Below the pieces are notes generated by a model. It was not told where the DNA came from. It ran no database searches and saw only the letters and a list, made by a program, of their open reading frames with translations. Made by a program: the position numbers and the translations under genes. Positions 23,906 through 34,740 of a DNA stretch of 64,000 nucleotides are shown here, one piece after another; position 1 is the first letter of the stretch; every line of letters starts with the position of its first letter. Origin of the DNA: Antilocapra americana (taxonomy: Eukaryota > Chordata > Mammalia > Artiodactyla > Antilocapridae); NCBI GenBank assembly GCA_007570785.1, contig ML664199.1, positions 20,344,597 through 20,408,596 of the forward strand, given 5' to 3'.

Positions 23906-23917
23906 ATAAGATACCTG

Positions 23918-24922
23918 TTCTTTCTTTACACTTCCCAACCCTGAGGGATGACTGACTCTGGGTATCTTCTGTACCTCCTAACAATCCCATGTGGCATTCA
24001 GCAGATGATGCTATCTTCTATTATTATTTCTTTATTTGACATAACACTTGCCCACTCCAGCTCAATGAGACTTTAAACACTTGAATGTTATTCTTCTCCT
24101 CTTCCTGAGGACCTAGCACACACTGACTTCTCCATAACAGATGTTCAACAAATGGTTATTGATAAAGTACATTTATTTTATTTCAACAAGTGTTTACTGA
24201 GATGCTGAGTTGCATACTTTGATGAGAAGCCTAAGCAAGGCAGAGTTTTCAGACTCTTTAAGAAATTTAGCTCAGTTGAGAAAACTAAGTCCAGAGGAGG
24301 AATTGTACAAGGTGATAGACTTAAAAGGAGGGAGTCCAGGATAGTTTTCATGACTGAAACTGCTCTTTCCAGATAACAGGGTACTATGTAATACATTGTC
24401 AGGTTGATGCTGACTGCAGTAACAGCTCATTCTTATTTTCTCTGAATATTAATGATAATTATAAACTATCGTGGATTGCACTTTCTTTAGATTATGTCCA
24501 TCTAGTAGCTGGAAAAGAATTTCTCTGATTTTACTTAGCTCTAATTTAAAAGAAATTATTACATGCCCAGGAAAATATATCCAATCAATGAAGGCAAGAT
24601 GAGAGATGCATTCATATAAACCTGAAGCTCATGGATCTCTGTGTTGTTTTTTAGTTTTTTACAACTCGTCTTTATTCCTCCTTTCAAATTTCCCTATGAC
24701 TTTGCAAAAAGAACCAGCTTTCTCTCCTTCTGGAGGCTTCTCCCTGGTCAGGCTAACTTTCCTCGCTAATAGTAATTTCTTATTCAAAGATATAGTAAGT
24801 GGAACATGATATTTCACAACCTTCAAAGCCTGAGCAGCACAGGAGTTTCTGTCTGAGAACAGGCAAGAGGGAGACTTGACACTGAGTGAGATCTGGAAGG
24901 GGTGTCAAGAGTGGAGAAAGGG
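23918..24922. other. Mostly unique DNA
   Basis: A weak sense L2-like 3' scrap lies at about 24040-24160 (ends in 'atgttcaacaaatggttatt'). No gene is recognised. Confidence 0.4.
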
Positions 24923-25095
24923 GGGCTTCCCTGGTGGTCAGTGGCTGCGACTTTGTGCTCCCAATGCAGGTGGCCTGTGTTCAATCCATGGTCTGGGAAC
25001 TAGGTCTCACATGCAACAGCTAAGAGTTCATATGCCGCATCTCACAGTTCCCTCATGCTGCTACTAAGACCCATCATAGCCAAATAAACATTTGA
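24923..25095 (+). mobile_element. CHR-type SINE, sense
   Basis: Head ggggcttccctggtggtcag, 'ctcccaatgcaggtggcctg', 'ttcaatccatggtctgggaa', 'ctaggtctcacatg' and 'aagacccatcatagccaaat' follow the cetartiodactyl CHR SINE; an A-rich tail continues to about 25165. Confidence 0.85.
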
Positions 25096-25169
25096 AACCA
25101 ATGAACAACTGAAGAGAAGCATTTGCAAAAAACTAACAAACAAAAAAAGTAAAGAAAGGAAGAACAGAA

Positions 25170-26220
25170 CAGAATGCAACCCAGTCCTAACAAAAAGTAT
25201 ATATGTTTGGAGCTAGATCTTTTAGTTTTATTGGCTCATAATATTTTCAAAAACAACTTTGCACCACTTTCCCTAAGTTTCTATTTTGTGCCTTTTACTC
25301 TTAAGTGTTCATTTTCCATGAATGATTTCTAGATTTCAGTAATTTCATTATATTTTCCAAAGTAAAGTATAATTTTTATAAGGCAAACATGTGTTGATCC
25401 CCCTTGGAATCAATTCTTGTTTTGTAAAGGGTCTCGCTTCTGTTTTTCCCTCAGTGCTATTATTATTCCCCTGTCATCTCACATTGCCTTTTCATACAAT
25501 GAAACAGACTCATTATGTTCTATACCAGATATATATTTTGTATAAAAAGTATATATAGGATGTTCACATGTTCCAAATAAAAAATTAAGGTGCACAGCTA
25601 CAAAAAGAGCATTCTCTTTTGTAAGTTTTTTCTATGAAGTCTCACACAGTGCTGTAAAAATTAAATAATACTTATTTGTACATATAAAGAATTGCCTTCA
25701 TGAGAAAGAATAAAGTTTTCTGAAAACAATTACATATTTCAGCAAAAACATAAGCATATCAGTTATAACAATGTTGCATTTTATTTTGTATTTTATCAAC
25801 TATCAAAGTTGATGGCATATTTTTCTGTTCACACTTGCCTAAATTGAGTAACTCTAAAATATTTAATTGTTCTTAAATGTTCATGAATGTCTCTTGGTAA
25901 TGGTAAGAATAATTAATTTGGAATATCAAGAAATAGCTTACTCTTTTACTGGCCATGGGCCATTGATAACTTATTTTAACTTGCACAGTGGTAAATCAGT
26001 AAAAAAATGATTTAAAATGATGCCCTCTGCATTGTTTGTACTTGACAGTGACATGTTGAGGTGCACCTTTTTTATATTTGAAGCAGTAACTCTTCTCAAA
26101 ATAGAAATTGCACAGTACATTTAGATATCTTATATTTTCAAAAACACATCCCAATTAGATCATTGTTCACGTTGAAAAATATTCCTATACAAAACTGAAA
26201 AAGTATTTGCCAAAATTTTC
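25170..26220. other. Unique AT-rich DNA
   Basis: No gene or repeat family is recognised. Confidence 0.45.
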
Positions 26221-27208
26221 TCTTTTTTTAATTAATTAATTTTTTTCCTTTACATTATTGTGTTGGTTGTGCCATACATTGACATGAATCATCCATGGAT
26301 ATACATGTGTTCCCCTTCCAGAAGCCCCCTCCCACCTTCCTCCCGATTCCCTCTCTCTGGGTCATCCCTGTGCACCAGCCCTGAGCACCCTGTATCAAGC
26401 ATCAAACCTGGGCTGGCGACTGATTTCACATGATAATTTACATGTTTCAATGCCATTCTCCCATATCATCCCACCCTTGCCATCCCTCCCATATCATCCT
26501 CCACAGAGTCCATGAGTCTGTTCTATACATTTGTGTCTCTTTTGCTGTCTCACATACAGGGTTGTCATTACCATCTTTCTAAGTTCCGTATATATGCGTT
26601 AGTATACTGTATTGTTGTTTTTCCTTCTGGCTTACTTCACTCTGGATAATAGGCTCCGGTTTCGTCCACCTCAGTAGAACTGATTCAAATGTATTCTTTT
26701 TAATGGCTGAGTAATATTCCATTATGTATATGTGCCACAGCTTTCTTATCCATTCGTCAGTTGATGGACATCTAGGTTGCTTCCATGTCCTGGCTATTGT
26801 AAACAATGCGGCGATGAACATTGGGGTACATGTGGCTCTTTCAATTCTGGTTTCCTCGGTGTGTATGCCCAGCAGTGGGATTGCTGGGTCATATGGCAGG
26901 TCTATTTGCAGTTTTTTAAGGAATCTCCACACTGTTCTCCATAGTGGCTGTACTAGTTTGCAATCCCACCAACAGTGTAAGAGGATTCCCTTTTCTCCAC
27001 ATCCTCTCCTGCATTTATTGTTTGTAGACTTTTGAATGGCAGCCATTCTGACTGGTGTAAAGTGGGACCTCATTGTGGTTTTGATTTCCATTTCTCTGAT
27101 AATGAGTGATGTTGAGCATCTTTTCATGTGTTTGTTAGCCATTTTTATGTCTTCTTTGGAGAAAAGTCCGTTTAGTTCTTTGGCCCATTTTTTGATTGGG
27201 TTCTTCTC
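26221..27208 (-). mobile_element. L1 LINE, antisense, 5'-truncated
   Basis: The low-coordinate end is the T-rich complement of the tail, followed by the artiodactyl L1 3' UTR (26240-26580) and then about 625 bp of ORF2. The copy stops inside ORF2 near 27208. Of the L1 copies in the window this is the longest and among the least diverged. Confidence 0.95.
26579..27205 (-). pseudogene. L1 ORF2 C-terminal fragment, open frame
   Basis: On the minus strand about 209 codons stay open to the natural ORF2 stop. The stretch starts with an [15 protein letters not shown] segment and runs through MANKHMKRC. It contains the cysteine motif of L1 ORF2 in the order C-x3-C-x7-H-x4-C (within [10 protein letters not shown] and HCWWDC), followed by [13 protein letters not shown] and the [11 protein letters not shown] segment typical of the C-terminus. 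The endonuclease and reverse-transcriptase domains are absent, so no activity is possible; the annotated Met (27142) is internal to the original protein. The lack of stops suggests a fairly recent insertion. Confidence 0.9.
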
Positions 27209-28640
27209 TTCCTTCCTATTTTACATGCATTCATCCATGCATTAGTCCCTTTGGAAGAACATTATTAAGTGTCTCTGCTCGTTATTAGAACTAAAGAAAC
27301 GAGACCAAATTTCTGCCCTCACATGGTTTCACAGGAAATAACAAAGAGAATTAAGATAATTAAACTATTTCACTCAGAAATTAAATTTGTATCCTAGATC
27401 TCATTTGTAGCCTGCTCTTAAAAAAAACAAAACTCACTAAAAATTACCAGCAACAAAGTCTTTGATAATATTTTATACAATTTATTGTGTAAATCTTAGA
27501 AACACAACCATGCCATCTCATCTAAATGCCTCCCAAGAACAAGTACTGATTCTGATCCCCTACAATAATGACTCTTAAAAGTAGAAATTCAGGTCTAATA
27601 CAAGACTTCTTTTGCTAGTTAACTAGAGAAAGTTCAGCCTCACTCTACTGCAAGAAATCTAGTTACTGAAATGCAACAAAGCTATGGATAACTGTCAGTC
27701 ACAAGAAATGTGACTAAACTAAGTCACATTTGACTGAACTAGATGTCCTCTAACTAAGAAATCAGGTAATTATATTAAATGGAACTGTCAGTAGGGTCAA
27801 ATAGGGTCTGTTCCCAAATTTTAATGTTGAGAAACAATTTAAGAGTGACATAAAAATTTTGTACCTGCTTTGACAACATGATTTTTATACATCACATGAT
27901 ATTGGAAGCATAATGGCTGAATTGGGCAAACGCGTCTTTTAATTTGACCTACTGTAAGTACTGAATAGAAGTAATAAAAAACACTCTTACTTTAGAAATA
28001 TATATATATATATCATATTAAGAAAGGAAACAGGATACTGAAGCTGGTCTTTTTAAATACATTATAAAGGTACTTCTCAAACCACCTTTTGGACACATTC
28101 ATCTATATTGATTAGATGCTGTTAGATTGACATTGCCTGATCTGTCTAAATCCATCAATTGCAAAACTGTTGATGCCTGATTCCCAGGATATTTTAGCAA
28201 CTTGCCTAAATATGAATATTTTCACAAGCCTTTTTACTAAAGGGATCAATAATTATGTGCATATTAAATTTACACATAGTTAATAACAACGACATTAATA
28301 ATAACAATATTGCTGTTGTTAATGGTGCCCTTTAGCTGGCCACACATTATACTCTTCTGCTTAGGCTGCCATACATAATAAACATTTCATTAGGAATACT
28401 TAAAATGTATGCAAGGGATACCATATCCCCAAGAGTATATGCGAATTATAAGGAACCTATTTGGTGTTAGGGTAAGTACATATTCCCTGTAGTTTTCACT
28501 GTATTTCCATTCTGGGTGCCACAAATGCTACCATTAAATATGTTTTGCCCACTTAAAAACTGCTTTGTGGGGATGTCATGTCTTAATTATTCCCAAGATA
28601 AGGCATAATGCACTGCTGTGATGGGCCTTCAGTTAAACTA
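27209..28640. other. Unique DNA with nested inverted repeat
   Basis: No transposon or gene is recognised. An inverted repeat aaatgtgact/agtcacattt (27706-27715, 27722-27731; 6-base loop) has outer arms tcagtc (27695-27700) and gactga (27732-27737). A short TA run is at 27999-28012. Confidence 0.45.
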
Positions 28641-29560
28641 GTAGGCATACAAGTTGCCGCCTGGTTTCAGCAGATTTTAAAGCACTAAAGAAACACACTG
28701 TACTAAAAAAATAGTCAAAAACTTGTATGGGGGGAAGAAAAATAAGATTCCAGGAGAGCTTTCTTGCCTTTTAGTTTTAACAAATAGAAAGAGGCAGAAA
28801 AATGCATTTTACTGAGTGATTGTAAAACTTCTATTGTCTTCTATACCTCATATATTTCAGGTCCAAGAATAAAGAAATATTGGTGCCAAATTTTGCAAAG
28901 TAACTAATTTGTGCATAAAAATTATGCAGAGGAAGACAAAGTCAGCTAGTTGCCCTTACAAATCAGGCAGTTGTGCGTGTAAAACAGGTAATGGCATATT
29001 TTGCACCAGCAATTACCTTTCTTGCACCTGTGAGTTCCTGTTTTGCATATGTAAGTAGGTCCCTGTTTATTGCGTTTAAAGCTGCCACCTCAGCTTCTTT
29101 AGGTAAACTTTATGCTTTTACTAAATGTCACTCTGAAACAAAAAGATGAGGATGTGTCTATGGTAGGTTTATGTGTACGTGTGCACGTGTGTGCCTGTGT
29201 GTCTGCTTTTTAAATAACTGTAAAACTGAAGCTTAACTTCATTTGATTTTAACTGCTGTACCTTGCAGGGCCATGTTCAGTGACATAAAATATTTCATTT
29301 TGGTTTTACGACATAAATGTCTAAATGTCCCGCTGCTGAGATGTATCAATCAAATCAAAGGTGCAAATTAAATATTATCCAGGTGCCAGGATGAGAGGGG
29401 AAATGACACTTCAGTTCACAGTCAACTGATACAGAATGTCTTCACAGTCAATAACAGGCTCCTGCATGGACCTCTCCTGGAGTCATTACTTCAGGGGTCA
29501 TAAAGTGGGATGCGGCTCTTCTGAGAATTCAGTAGTCCCCTCCCCACCTCCCCACTTATT
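28640..29560. promoter_or_regulatory. Candidate conserved noncoding/enhancer-like sequence
   Basis: Repeat-free DNA carrying several developmental transcription-factor-like sites: an octamer-like TTTGCATA (29042-29049), a PBX-type ATCAATCA (29345-29352) and, one base later, a TCF/LEF-type ATCAAAGG (29354-29361), plus homeobox-like 'caattacc' and E-box 'cacctg' near 29012-29030. A GT-rich tract lies at 29170-29203. Enhancer function is an inference from motif clustering and the absence of transposons. Confidence 0.3.
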
Positions 29561-30118
29561 TTTGTGCATATATGTATAAGTAAAACTGTTACTTGCATGG
29601 AAAAAGGAAAATATCAAATCACCTTTCATAGAATCATTCATTTATATGGCCTTTATAAACAATTAAAATCCACAGTGTTTTAAGGACAGTTTACAACTTT
29701 TGATAAACTAAAGCAAACCCTGCAACCATTTTTATAATCCCACTGCATATAGTAGCAAGTCAATCTGAAGCTATCAAACTGAATGCTTGAACACTTCTTA
29801 CTGGCCTATTATTTTTCATTAAATATCCAAGAGGGTGTGCAAGACATGATCAGTCCAGCAAACCACACCACGAGGCACAAATCTAGGAAGCAACATTTTA
29901 AGCAAGAATATATCCAATAGAATTTCATTACTTGCTAACTTTATGGCAAATAGCACACTATATTTGTCAGTCTTCATACCAGCCAACTGCATGAGGAAAG
30001 TTTATGGTCATGAGTATGGATTTTAGATCTAAGAGTAAGAAGATGTGTATTAAAGTCAGGAAAGAGAAAGTTTTGCTTCTCTTCTGTGGCTCTGAAAGGG
30101 TCCCAGATTGTGACATGT
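29561..30118. other. Unique DNA
   Basis: No gene or repeat family is recognised. Confidence 0.45.
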
Positions 30119-30339
30119 GTGCAAGCTCAGTCACTTCACTTGTGTCCAAGTTTTTGTGACTCTTTGGACTGTAGCCAGCCAGGCTCCTCTGTCCATGGGG
30201 TTCTCCAGGCCAGAATACTGGAGTGGGTAGCCATTACCTTCTCTAGGGTATCTGACAAACCCAGGGATTGAACTCATGGATCTTATGTCTCCTGCAATCA
30301 CAGGCAGGTTCTTTATCACTAGCACCACTTGGGAAGCCC
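30119..30339 (-). mobile_element. Bov-tA SINE, antisense
   Basis: Starts 'gcaagctcagtcacttcact', contains 'gtagccagccaggctcctc' and 'cccagggattgaactcatgg', and ends in the complement of the head 'cttgggaagccc'. Short ttgtgac repeats lie on both sides (near 30108 and 30344). Confidence 0.92.
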
Positions 30340-30656
30340 AAAGTTGTGACGCAGTTCCCTAATGATCACAGAATGTCCGGCCTTTTCATAAGCACACATT
30401 TTGCCATTCATATTTATGTTGTCATTTTTTAAGAATGGTGAGGAACAATCATGTCATACTATGATTTAGAAAACGCTGACTACTTAAAGGCCAGGAGCAT
30501 GATAAGATTGAGACCACCAGACAATAGAGGGGAAGGAAGAAGTGGAGCAAACTCTTCTCTCTCTTCAGACTGTCTTTTGGCCAAGAGGAAAGGATTAGGC
30601 ATAGTACGCCATAGAGGTTAAAGAAAAAATAATTTTCTACATGTACAGGGTCATTC
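30340..30656. other. Unique DNA
   Basis: Nothing recognised. Confidence 0.45.
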
Positions 30657-30664
30657 CTCCAAAC

Positions 30665-30885
30665 CAGGAGTTAGCAAGCTCTTCTTTGAAAGGTCAGATA
30701 GTAAACATTTGTGGACTTGGTGAGCTGTATGGTAGTATTGCAACAACTCAACTCTGCCCTTGTAGCAAAAAGCAGCCCTAGACAATACAGAAATGAAATG
30801 GGATGGCTGAGGTCAATAAAATTTTATTTAGCAAAACAGGCAGTGGGCCAGATTTGACTTGCAGGCTGTAGTTGGCTGACACCTG
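30665..30885. mobile_element. Non-autonomous hAT DNA transposon (MER type)
   Basis: Imperfect terminal inverted repeats (CAGGAGTTAGCAAGCT at 30665-30680; AGTTGGCTGACACCTG at 30870-30885) enclose blocks such as 'gtcagatagtaaacatttg', 'aataaaattttatttagc' and 'ggccagatttgacttgcagg'. The 8-bp flanks ctccaaac (30657-30664) and ctctaaat (30886-30893) match at 6 of 8 bases, as expected for a hAT target duplication. The MER subfamily is not certain. Confidence 0.8.
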
Positions 30886-30893
30886 CTCTAAAT

Positions 30894-31135
30894 GAAAAAA
30901 ACAATATTAAAAAACCTATTACAGATTGAACCAGACCAGTGTCTGTAAAGGTAATAGGTGATGTTTGCCAATGTCAACATTCATGCCTTCCTTCTTAATG
31001 ACATCTATCTCGTGGAAGCTTTTACAGCTACATTCATGTGTGGGATCCCTAACACCAGGGTTCTTTTCCTTTCATACTCAACATTATATCCCCTTTCCAA
31101 TTGATTACACTCAGGAAACAATGGTATTGTGTGTA
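30894..31135. other. Unique DNA
   Basis: Nothing recognised. Confidence 0.45.
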
Positions 31136-31476
31136 TTGGCTTAAGGCTTAACATTAAGAAAACTAAGATCATGGCATCTGGTCCCATCACTTCATGGGTA
31201 ATAGATGGGGTAACAGTAGAAAAAGTGTCAGACTTTATATTTGGGGGCTCCAAAATCACTGCAGATGATGATTGCAGCCATGAAGTCAAAAGACGCCTAC
31301 TCCTTGGAAGGAAAGTTATGACCAACCTGGATAGCATATTGAAAAGCAGAGACATTATTTTGCCAACAAAGGTTCATCTAGTGAAGGCTATGGTTTTTCC
31401 AGTGGTCATGTGTGGATGTGAGAGTTGGACAGTGAAAAAGGCTGAGCGCCGAAGAATTACTGCTTTTGAACTGTAG
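31136..31476 (+). pseudogene. BovB reverse-transcriptase C-terminal fragment
   Basis: About 113 codons of the BovB ORF remain open, including KIMASGPITSW, SRDIILPTKVHLVKAMVF and MCGCESWTVKKAE segments. The frame ends at TAG (31474-31476), where related copies have a Trp codon (ELWCWRR context), and a TGA follows three codons later. The reverse-transcriptase catalytic core lies upstream and is missing. The product, if any, would be inactive. Confidence 0.85.
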
Positions 31477-31826
31477 TGTTGACGAAGACTCTTGGGAGTC
31501 CCTTGGACTGCAAGGAGATCCAACCAGTCCACCCTAAAGGAGATCAGTCCTGGGTGTTCATTGGAAGGACTGATATTAAAGCTGAAACTCCAATACTTTG
31601 GGCCACCTCATGTGAAGAGTTGACTCACTGGGAAAAACCCTGAGGCTGGGAAGGATTGGGGGCAGGAGGAGAAGGGGAAGACAGAGGATGAGATGGCTGG
31701 ATGGCATCACCTACTCGATGGACACGGGTTTGGGTAGACTCCGGGAGTTGGTGATGGAAAGGGAGGCATGCTGCAGTTCATGGCGTCGCAAAGAGTTGGA
31801 CACGACTGAGCAACTGAACTGACTGA
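31136..31826 (+). mobile_element. BovB LINE 3' part, sense
   Basis: Begins within the ORF at 'ggcttaaggcttaacattaag', passes through the MASGPITSW-coding region (near 31171) and the 3' UTR ending gagttggacacgactgagc, and ends in a (TGTA)n tract. It is 5'-truncated and inactive. Confidence 0.95.
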
Positions 31827-31892
31827 TGTATGTATGTATGTATGTATGTATGTATGTATGTATGTATTTATGTATGTATGTATTTATGTATG
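31825..31892. repeat. (TGTA)n microsatellite
   Basis: Long run of TGTA units with two TTTA interruptions, directly joined to the 3' end of the BovB copy. Confidence 0.95.
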
Positions 31893-32134
31893 TGGAAGGT
31901 GGTGGGTATCATATGATAGGCATAGCACTTTAGCTAGAGGTATGCAAAGAATATAAAATAAAGAAACCCATGAAAGTTCTTAGGAGTATTTGTGTTGAAA
32001 AGTATTTGAAAAGGAGAAACATTAATTCATACATTAGATAAACAACTAAAGCAACAAAAAAGTCATCTCTTCTTTGTTCCTTTTATCAAAGATGAAGGAG
32101 GAGGAGGAAGAAAAGAAAGAAGGGGGAAGGTAAC
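31893..32134. other. Unique DNA with GAGGAGGAA-type purine tract
   Basis: A purine-rich tract (GAG/GAAA) lies at about 32092-32131. Nothing else is recognised. Confidence 0.45.
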
Positions 32135-32320
32135 AATGCCTACCATGTACCAGGCTTAATGTTTCATGTACTTATTCTAGCAAATTGATTTCCAGCAAAA
32201 CTCCTATGAATTAGGCTGTTACTAAACCCAGTTTATACATGAGGAAACTGAGCTCAGCAAAAGTTCAGTAATTTATTCAAGGTCACCCAGCTAATCAGTG
32301 ACAGCAGGAATTCTCCAGAA
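32135..32320 (-). mobile_element. MIR SINE, antisense
   Basis: The order 'accatgtaccaggcttaatg', 'ttatacatgaggaaactgag', 'attcaaggtcacccagcta' and 'gacagcaggaattc' matches the reverse MIR consensus. Confidence 0.8.
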
Positions 32321-32700
32321 ATGCTTGATCAGTATTTATATGGAAAATCATTTCTTAATAGCATAACATGAATTCACCAATTCATGTTATCAAACTTGAA
32401 AAGCAAGACTTCAACTAAAGCAAAAATCCTATCATTTCAGTTTCCAGTGAACTTGGGAAAAAACTTGTACTGACAGTAATCTCTCTTGGATATGCTTTAT
32501 ATCATGAATTACAAGCATACCTGAAATACAAGTATCTTTGTGCCTCCTTGAACTTCTTACTTTGAGATTTCCCACTGATCCCTCCATTGGTTGCCTCTTT
32601 TCAGCCCACCCTGACTATGAGTTTTTGGTTAGACTAGAGCCTATGAATTGTCATCATATTTAGCAGTATAAGGTCTTCTACTCAATAGCCTCTCTTCTGG
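32321..32700. other. Unique DNA
   Basis: Nothing recognised. Confidence 0.45.
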
Positions 32701-32707
32701 AAAAAAA

Positions 32708-32817
32708 TATGTTAGTATATGTGTGTGTATTTATATGTATTTATACATATACATAATATATACATAGTGTGCATTTAGGTGTTGTGTGGGTGGGTGGGTG
32801 TGTATATGTATGTGTAT
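32708..32817. repeat. TG/TA-rich low-complexity tract
   Basis: Alternating TGTG, TATA and GGGT units (including a TGGG run at 32785-32799) immediately before a SINE. Confidence 0.85.
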
Positions 32818-32818
32818 G

Positions 32819-33017
32819 GGCTTCCCCAGTGACTTAAACAGTAAGAATCTGTCTGCAATGCAGGAGACCGAGGTCCGATCCTTGGGTGGGGAAGATTCCC
32901 TAGAGAAAGGAATGGTAACCCACTCCAGTATTCTTGCCTGGAGAATTCCATGGACAAAGGAGCCTGGTGGGCTACAGTCCATAGGGTTGCAAAAAGTTGG
33001 ACATGACTGAGCAGTTA
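32819..33017 (+). mobile_element. Bov-tA SINE, sense
   Basis: Head gggcttccccagtgacttaa, B-box ggtccgatcc, body 'ggctacagtccatagggttg', and tail gacatgactgagcag, which runs straight into a CA/GT microsatellite. Confidence 0.92.
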
Positions 33018-33028
33018 ACACACACATA

Positions 33029-33074
<46 letters not shown>
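33018..33074. repeat. CA then GT microsatellite, self-complementary junction
   Basis: A short CA run (33018-33031) is followed by about 21 GT units (33032-33073). The CA and GT parts are complementary, so the junction can form a hairpin. Confidence 0.95.
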
Positions 33075-33076
<2 letters not shown>

Positions 33077-33153
33077 ATATTTGCATGTAGAAACTACACT
33101 AACCAAACATAATTTCTCTATCCTGCCAGTTCTGGTCAACATACCTGAAAGTA

Positions 33154-33368
33154 GGCTTCCCTGGTGGCTCAGATGGTAAAGAATCTGCCTGCAATAAGAG
33201 AGGCCTGGGTTCAATCCCTGGCTTGGGAAGATCCCTGGAGAAGGGAATGGCAACCCACTCCAGTATTCTTGCCTAGAGAATTTCATGGACAAAGGAGCCT
33301 GGCGCAGGCTACAGTCCATGAGGTCACAAACAGTGGAACATGACTGAGCGACTTTCACTTTTCACTTT
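33154..33368 (+). mobile_element. Bov-tA SINE, sense, with target-site duplication
   Basis: Head ggcttccctggtggctcag, B-box gggttcaatccc and tail gactgagcgactttcac. Flanks catacctgaaagta (33140-33153) and catacctgtaaagta (33369-33383) differ by one inserted base. Confidence 0.95.
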
Positions 33369-33383
33369 CATACCTGTAAAGTA

Positions 33384-34037
33384 TGCTGAGTACTATATTT
33401 CAAATCCTGCTCATGTTGTTCACCCTACTGGAATATCCTTCCTTTGTCCTCATCCTCTTCATGGATTCAAATCAATGAGTAGAAATACTAAATGGCTCCT
33501 TAAGCTTCTGCTCAAAATTTATACCATCATTTCTACTTATATTTCATTGTTTAAAGCTAAAGGCATAGACAGAGATGCAGAACTTTCTGGAAAAAAAGCA
33601 CTGTAAGCCCCATGATAGTGGGCAGAAATGTCTAATCCTCACATATAGAAAGAGAGAATGAACATTTGAGAAGAATAAAAAAGACTTGTCAGAAATTTTG
33701 GCTAAGAAATGTAGGAGCACATGGAAAATTTGTGAAGTTTTATTGTCAGTGTTACAATCCACACTTCTTGTCACCCAATATCCATTTTCTTCCTCCTTCC
33801 TACACACAGAATGTATTTAATTCCTCTCCAAGGAAGATATTTCGAAGTCCCCCAAAGTCATTGCATCCAACTCAAAGTCCAGGAATGCCAGGATTCTCCA
33901 TCTGGTCCACATGTGGTTTTCGTTTGGAGATCTAACTCAAAAAAAGTAAATTTAAAAACTCTTCGTTATCCAAGCCCTCTCTCTACCACCCTGCCCCAAG
34001 AAAGCAGGAACAATAAGACAAACAAAAATGGAAGAGT
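33384..34037. other. Unique DNA
   Basis: Several short overlapping frames (for example 33666-33935) have no recognised domain. No gene or repeat is called. Confidence 0.45.
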
Positions 34038-34562
34038 GTTATATTATTTTGTTACGGCTTCCACAGTAAAATACTATAGCATCCATGCTCTGTCGTGTCT
34101 GACTCTTTGCAACCCCATGTACTGTTGCCCACCAGGCTCCTCTGTCCATGGGATTTTCCAGGTGATAATACTGGAATGGCTTGCCATTCCCTTCTCCAGG
34201 GGATCTTCCCAACCCAGGAATTGAACCTAAATCTCCTTCATTGGCAGGCAGATTCTTTACCACTAAGCTGCCTGGCTGGGTGGTTACAACAGTAGAAATT
34301 AATTTTCTCACAGTTCTGGAGGTAGAAGTCTAAGATTGAGGTATTGGCCGTGTGGTTTGTTCTGAGGCCCTCCTTGGCTTGCATTCAGCCACCTTCTTGC
34401 TGTCTTACATGGCTTTTGTACTGTGTATCCACATCCGTGGTGTCTATGTGTTCAAATCTTCTCTTTTTATGACACCAGTCAGGTTGGATTAGTGCCCACT
34501 CTAATGACTTGATTCTAAATTAATCACCTCTTTAAAGGCCCACATTCTAAAGTACTAGGAAT
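34038..34562 (-). mobile_element. MLT1-like MaLR LTR, antisense, split by a SINE
   Basis: 34038-34080 ('attttgttacggcttccac') and 34281-34562 ('attttctcacagttctggag', 'gtctaagattgaggtattgg', 'gacaccagtcaggttggatt', 'aggcccacattctaaagt') together follow the reverse complement of an MLT1-type LTR. A Bov-tA copy interrupts it. It is an ancient retroviral LTR relic without internal genes. Confidence 0.7.
34081..34280 (-). mobile_element. Bov-tA SINE, antisense, inside an LTR
   Basis: Starts 'ccatgctctgtcgtgtctga', carries 'gttgcccaccaggctcctct' and 'aacccaggaattgaacct', and ends 'ttaccactaagctgcctggc'. Its younger age is shown by its position within the older LTR. Confidence 0.9.
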
Positions 34563-34740
34563 GGGACTTCACTGGTGGTCTGATGCTTCTGAATCTGCCT
34601 TCCAATGCAGAGGATGTAGGTCCCTAGTTTATGGAACTAAAATCCCACATATCATGGAGTAACTAAGCTCACCCTCGACAACTGGACAAGCCCACAAACT
34701 GCAATGAAGACCCAGTACAACCAAAATAAATAAAGTACTG
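34563..34740 (+). mobile_element. CHR-type SINE, sense
   Basis: The blocks gggacttcactggtggtctg, 'ctgccttccaatgcagagga', 'ggaactaaaatcccacatat' and 'gaagacccagtacaacca' follow the CHR SINE, ending in an A-rich aaataaataaa tail. Confidence 0.8.
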
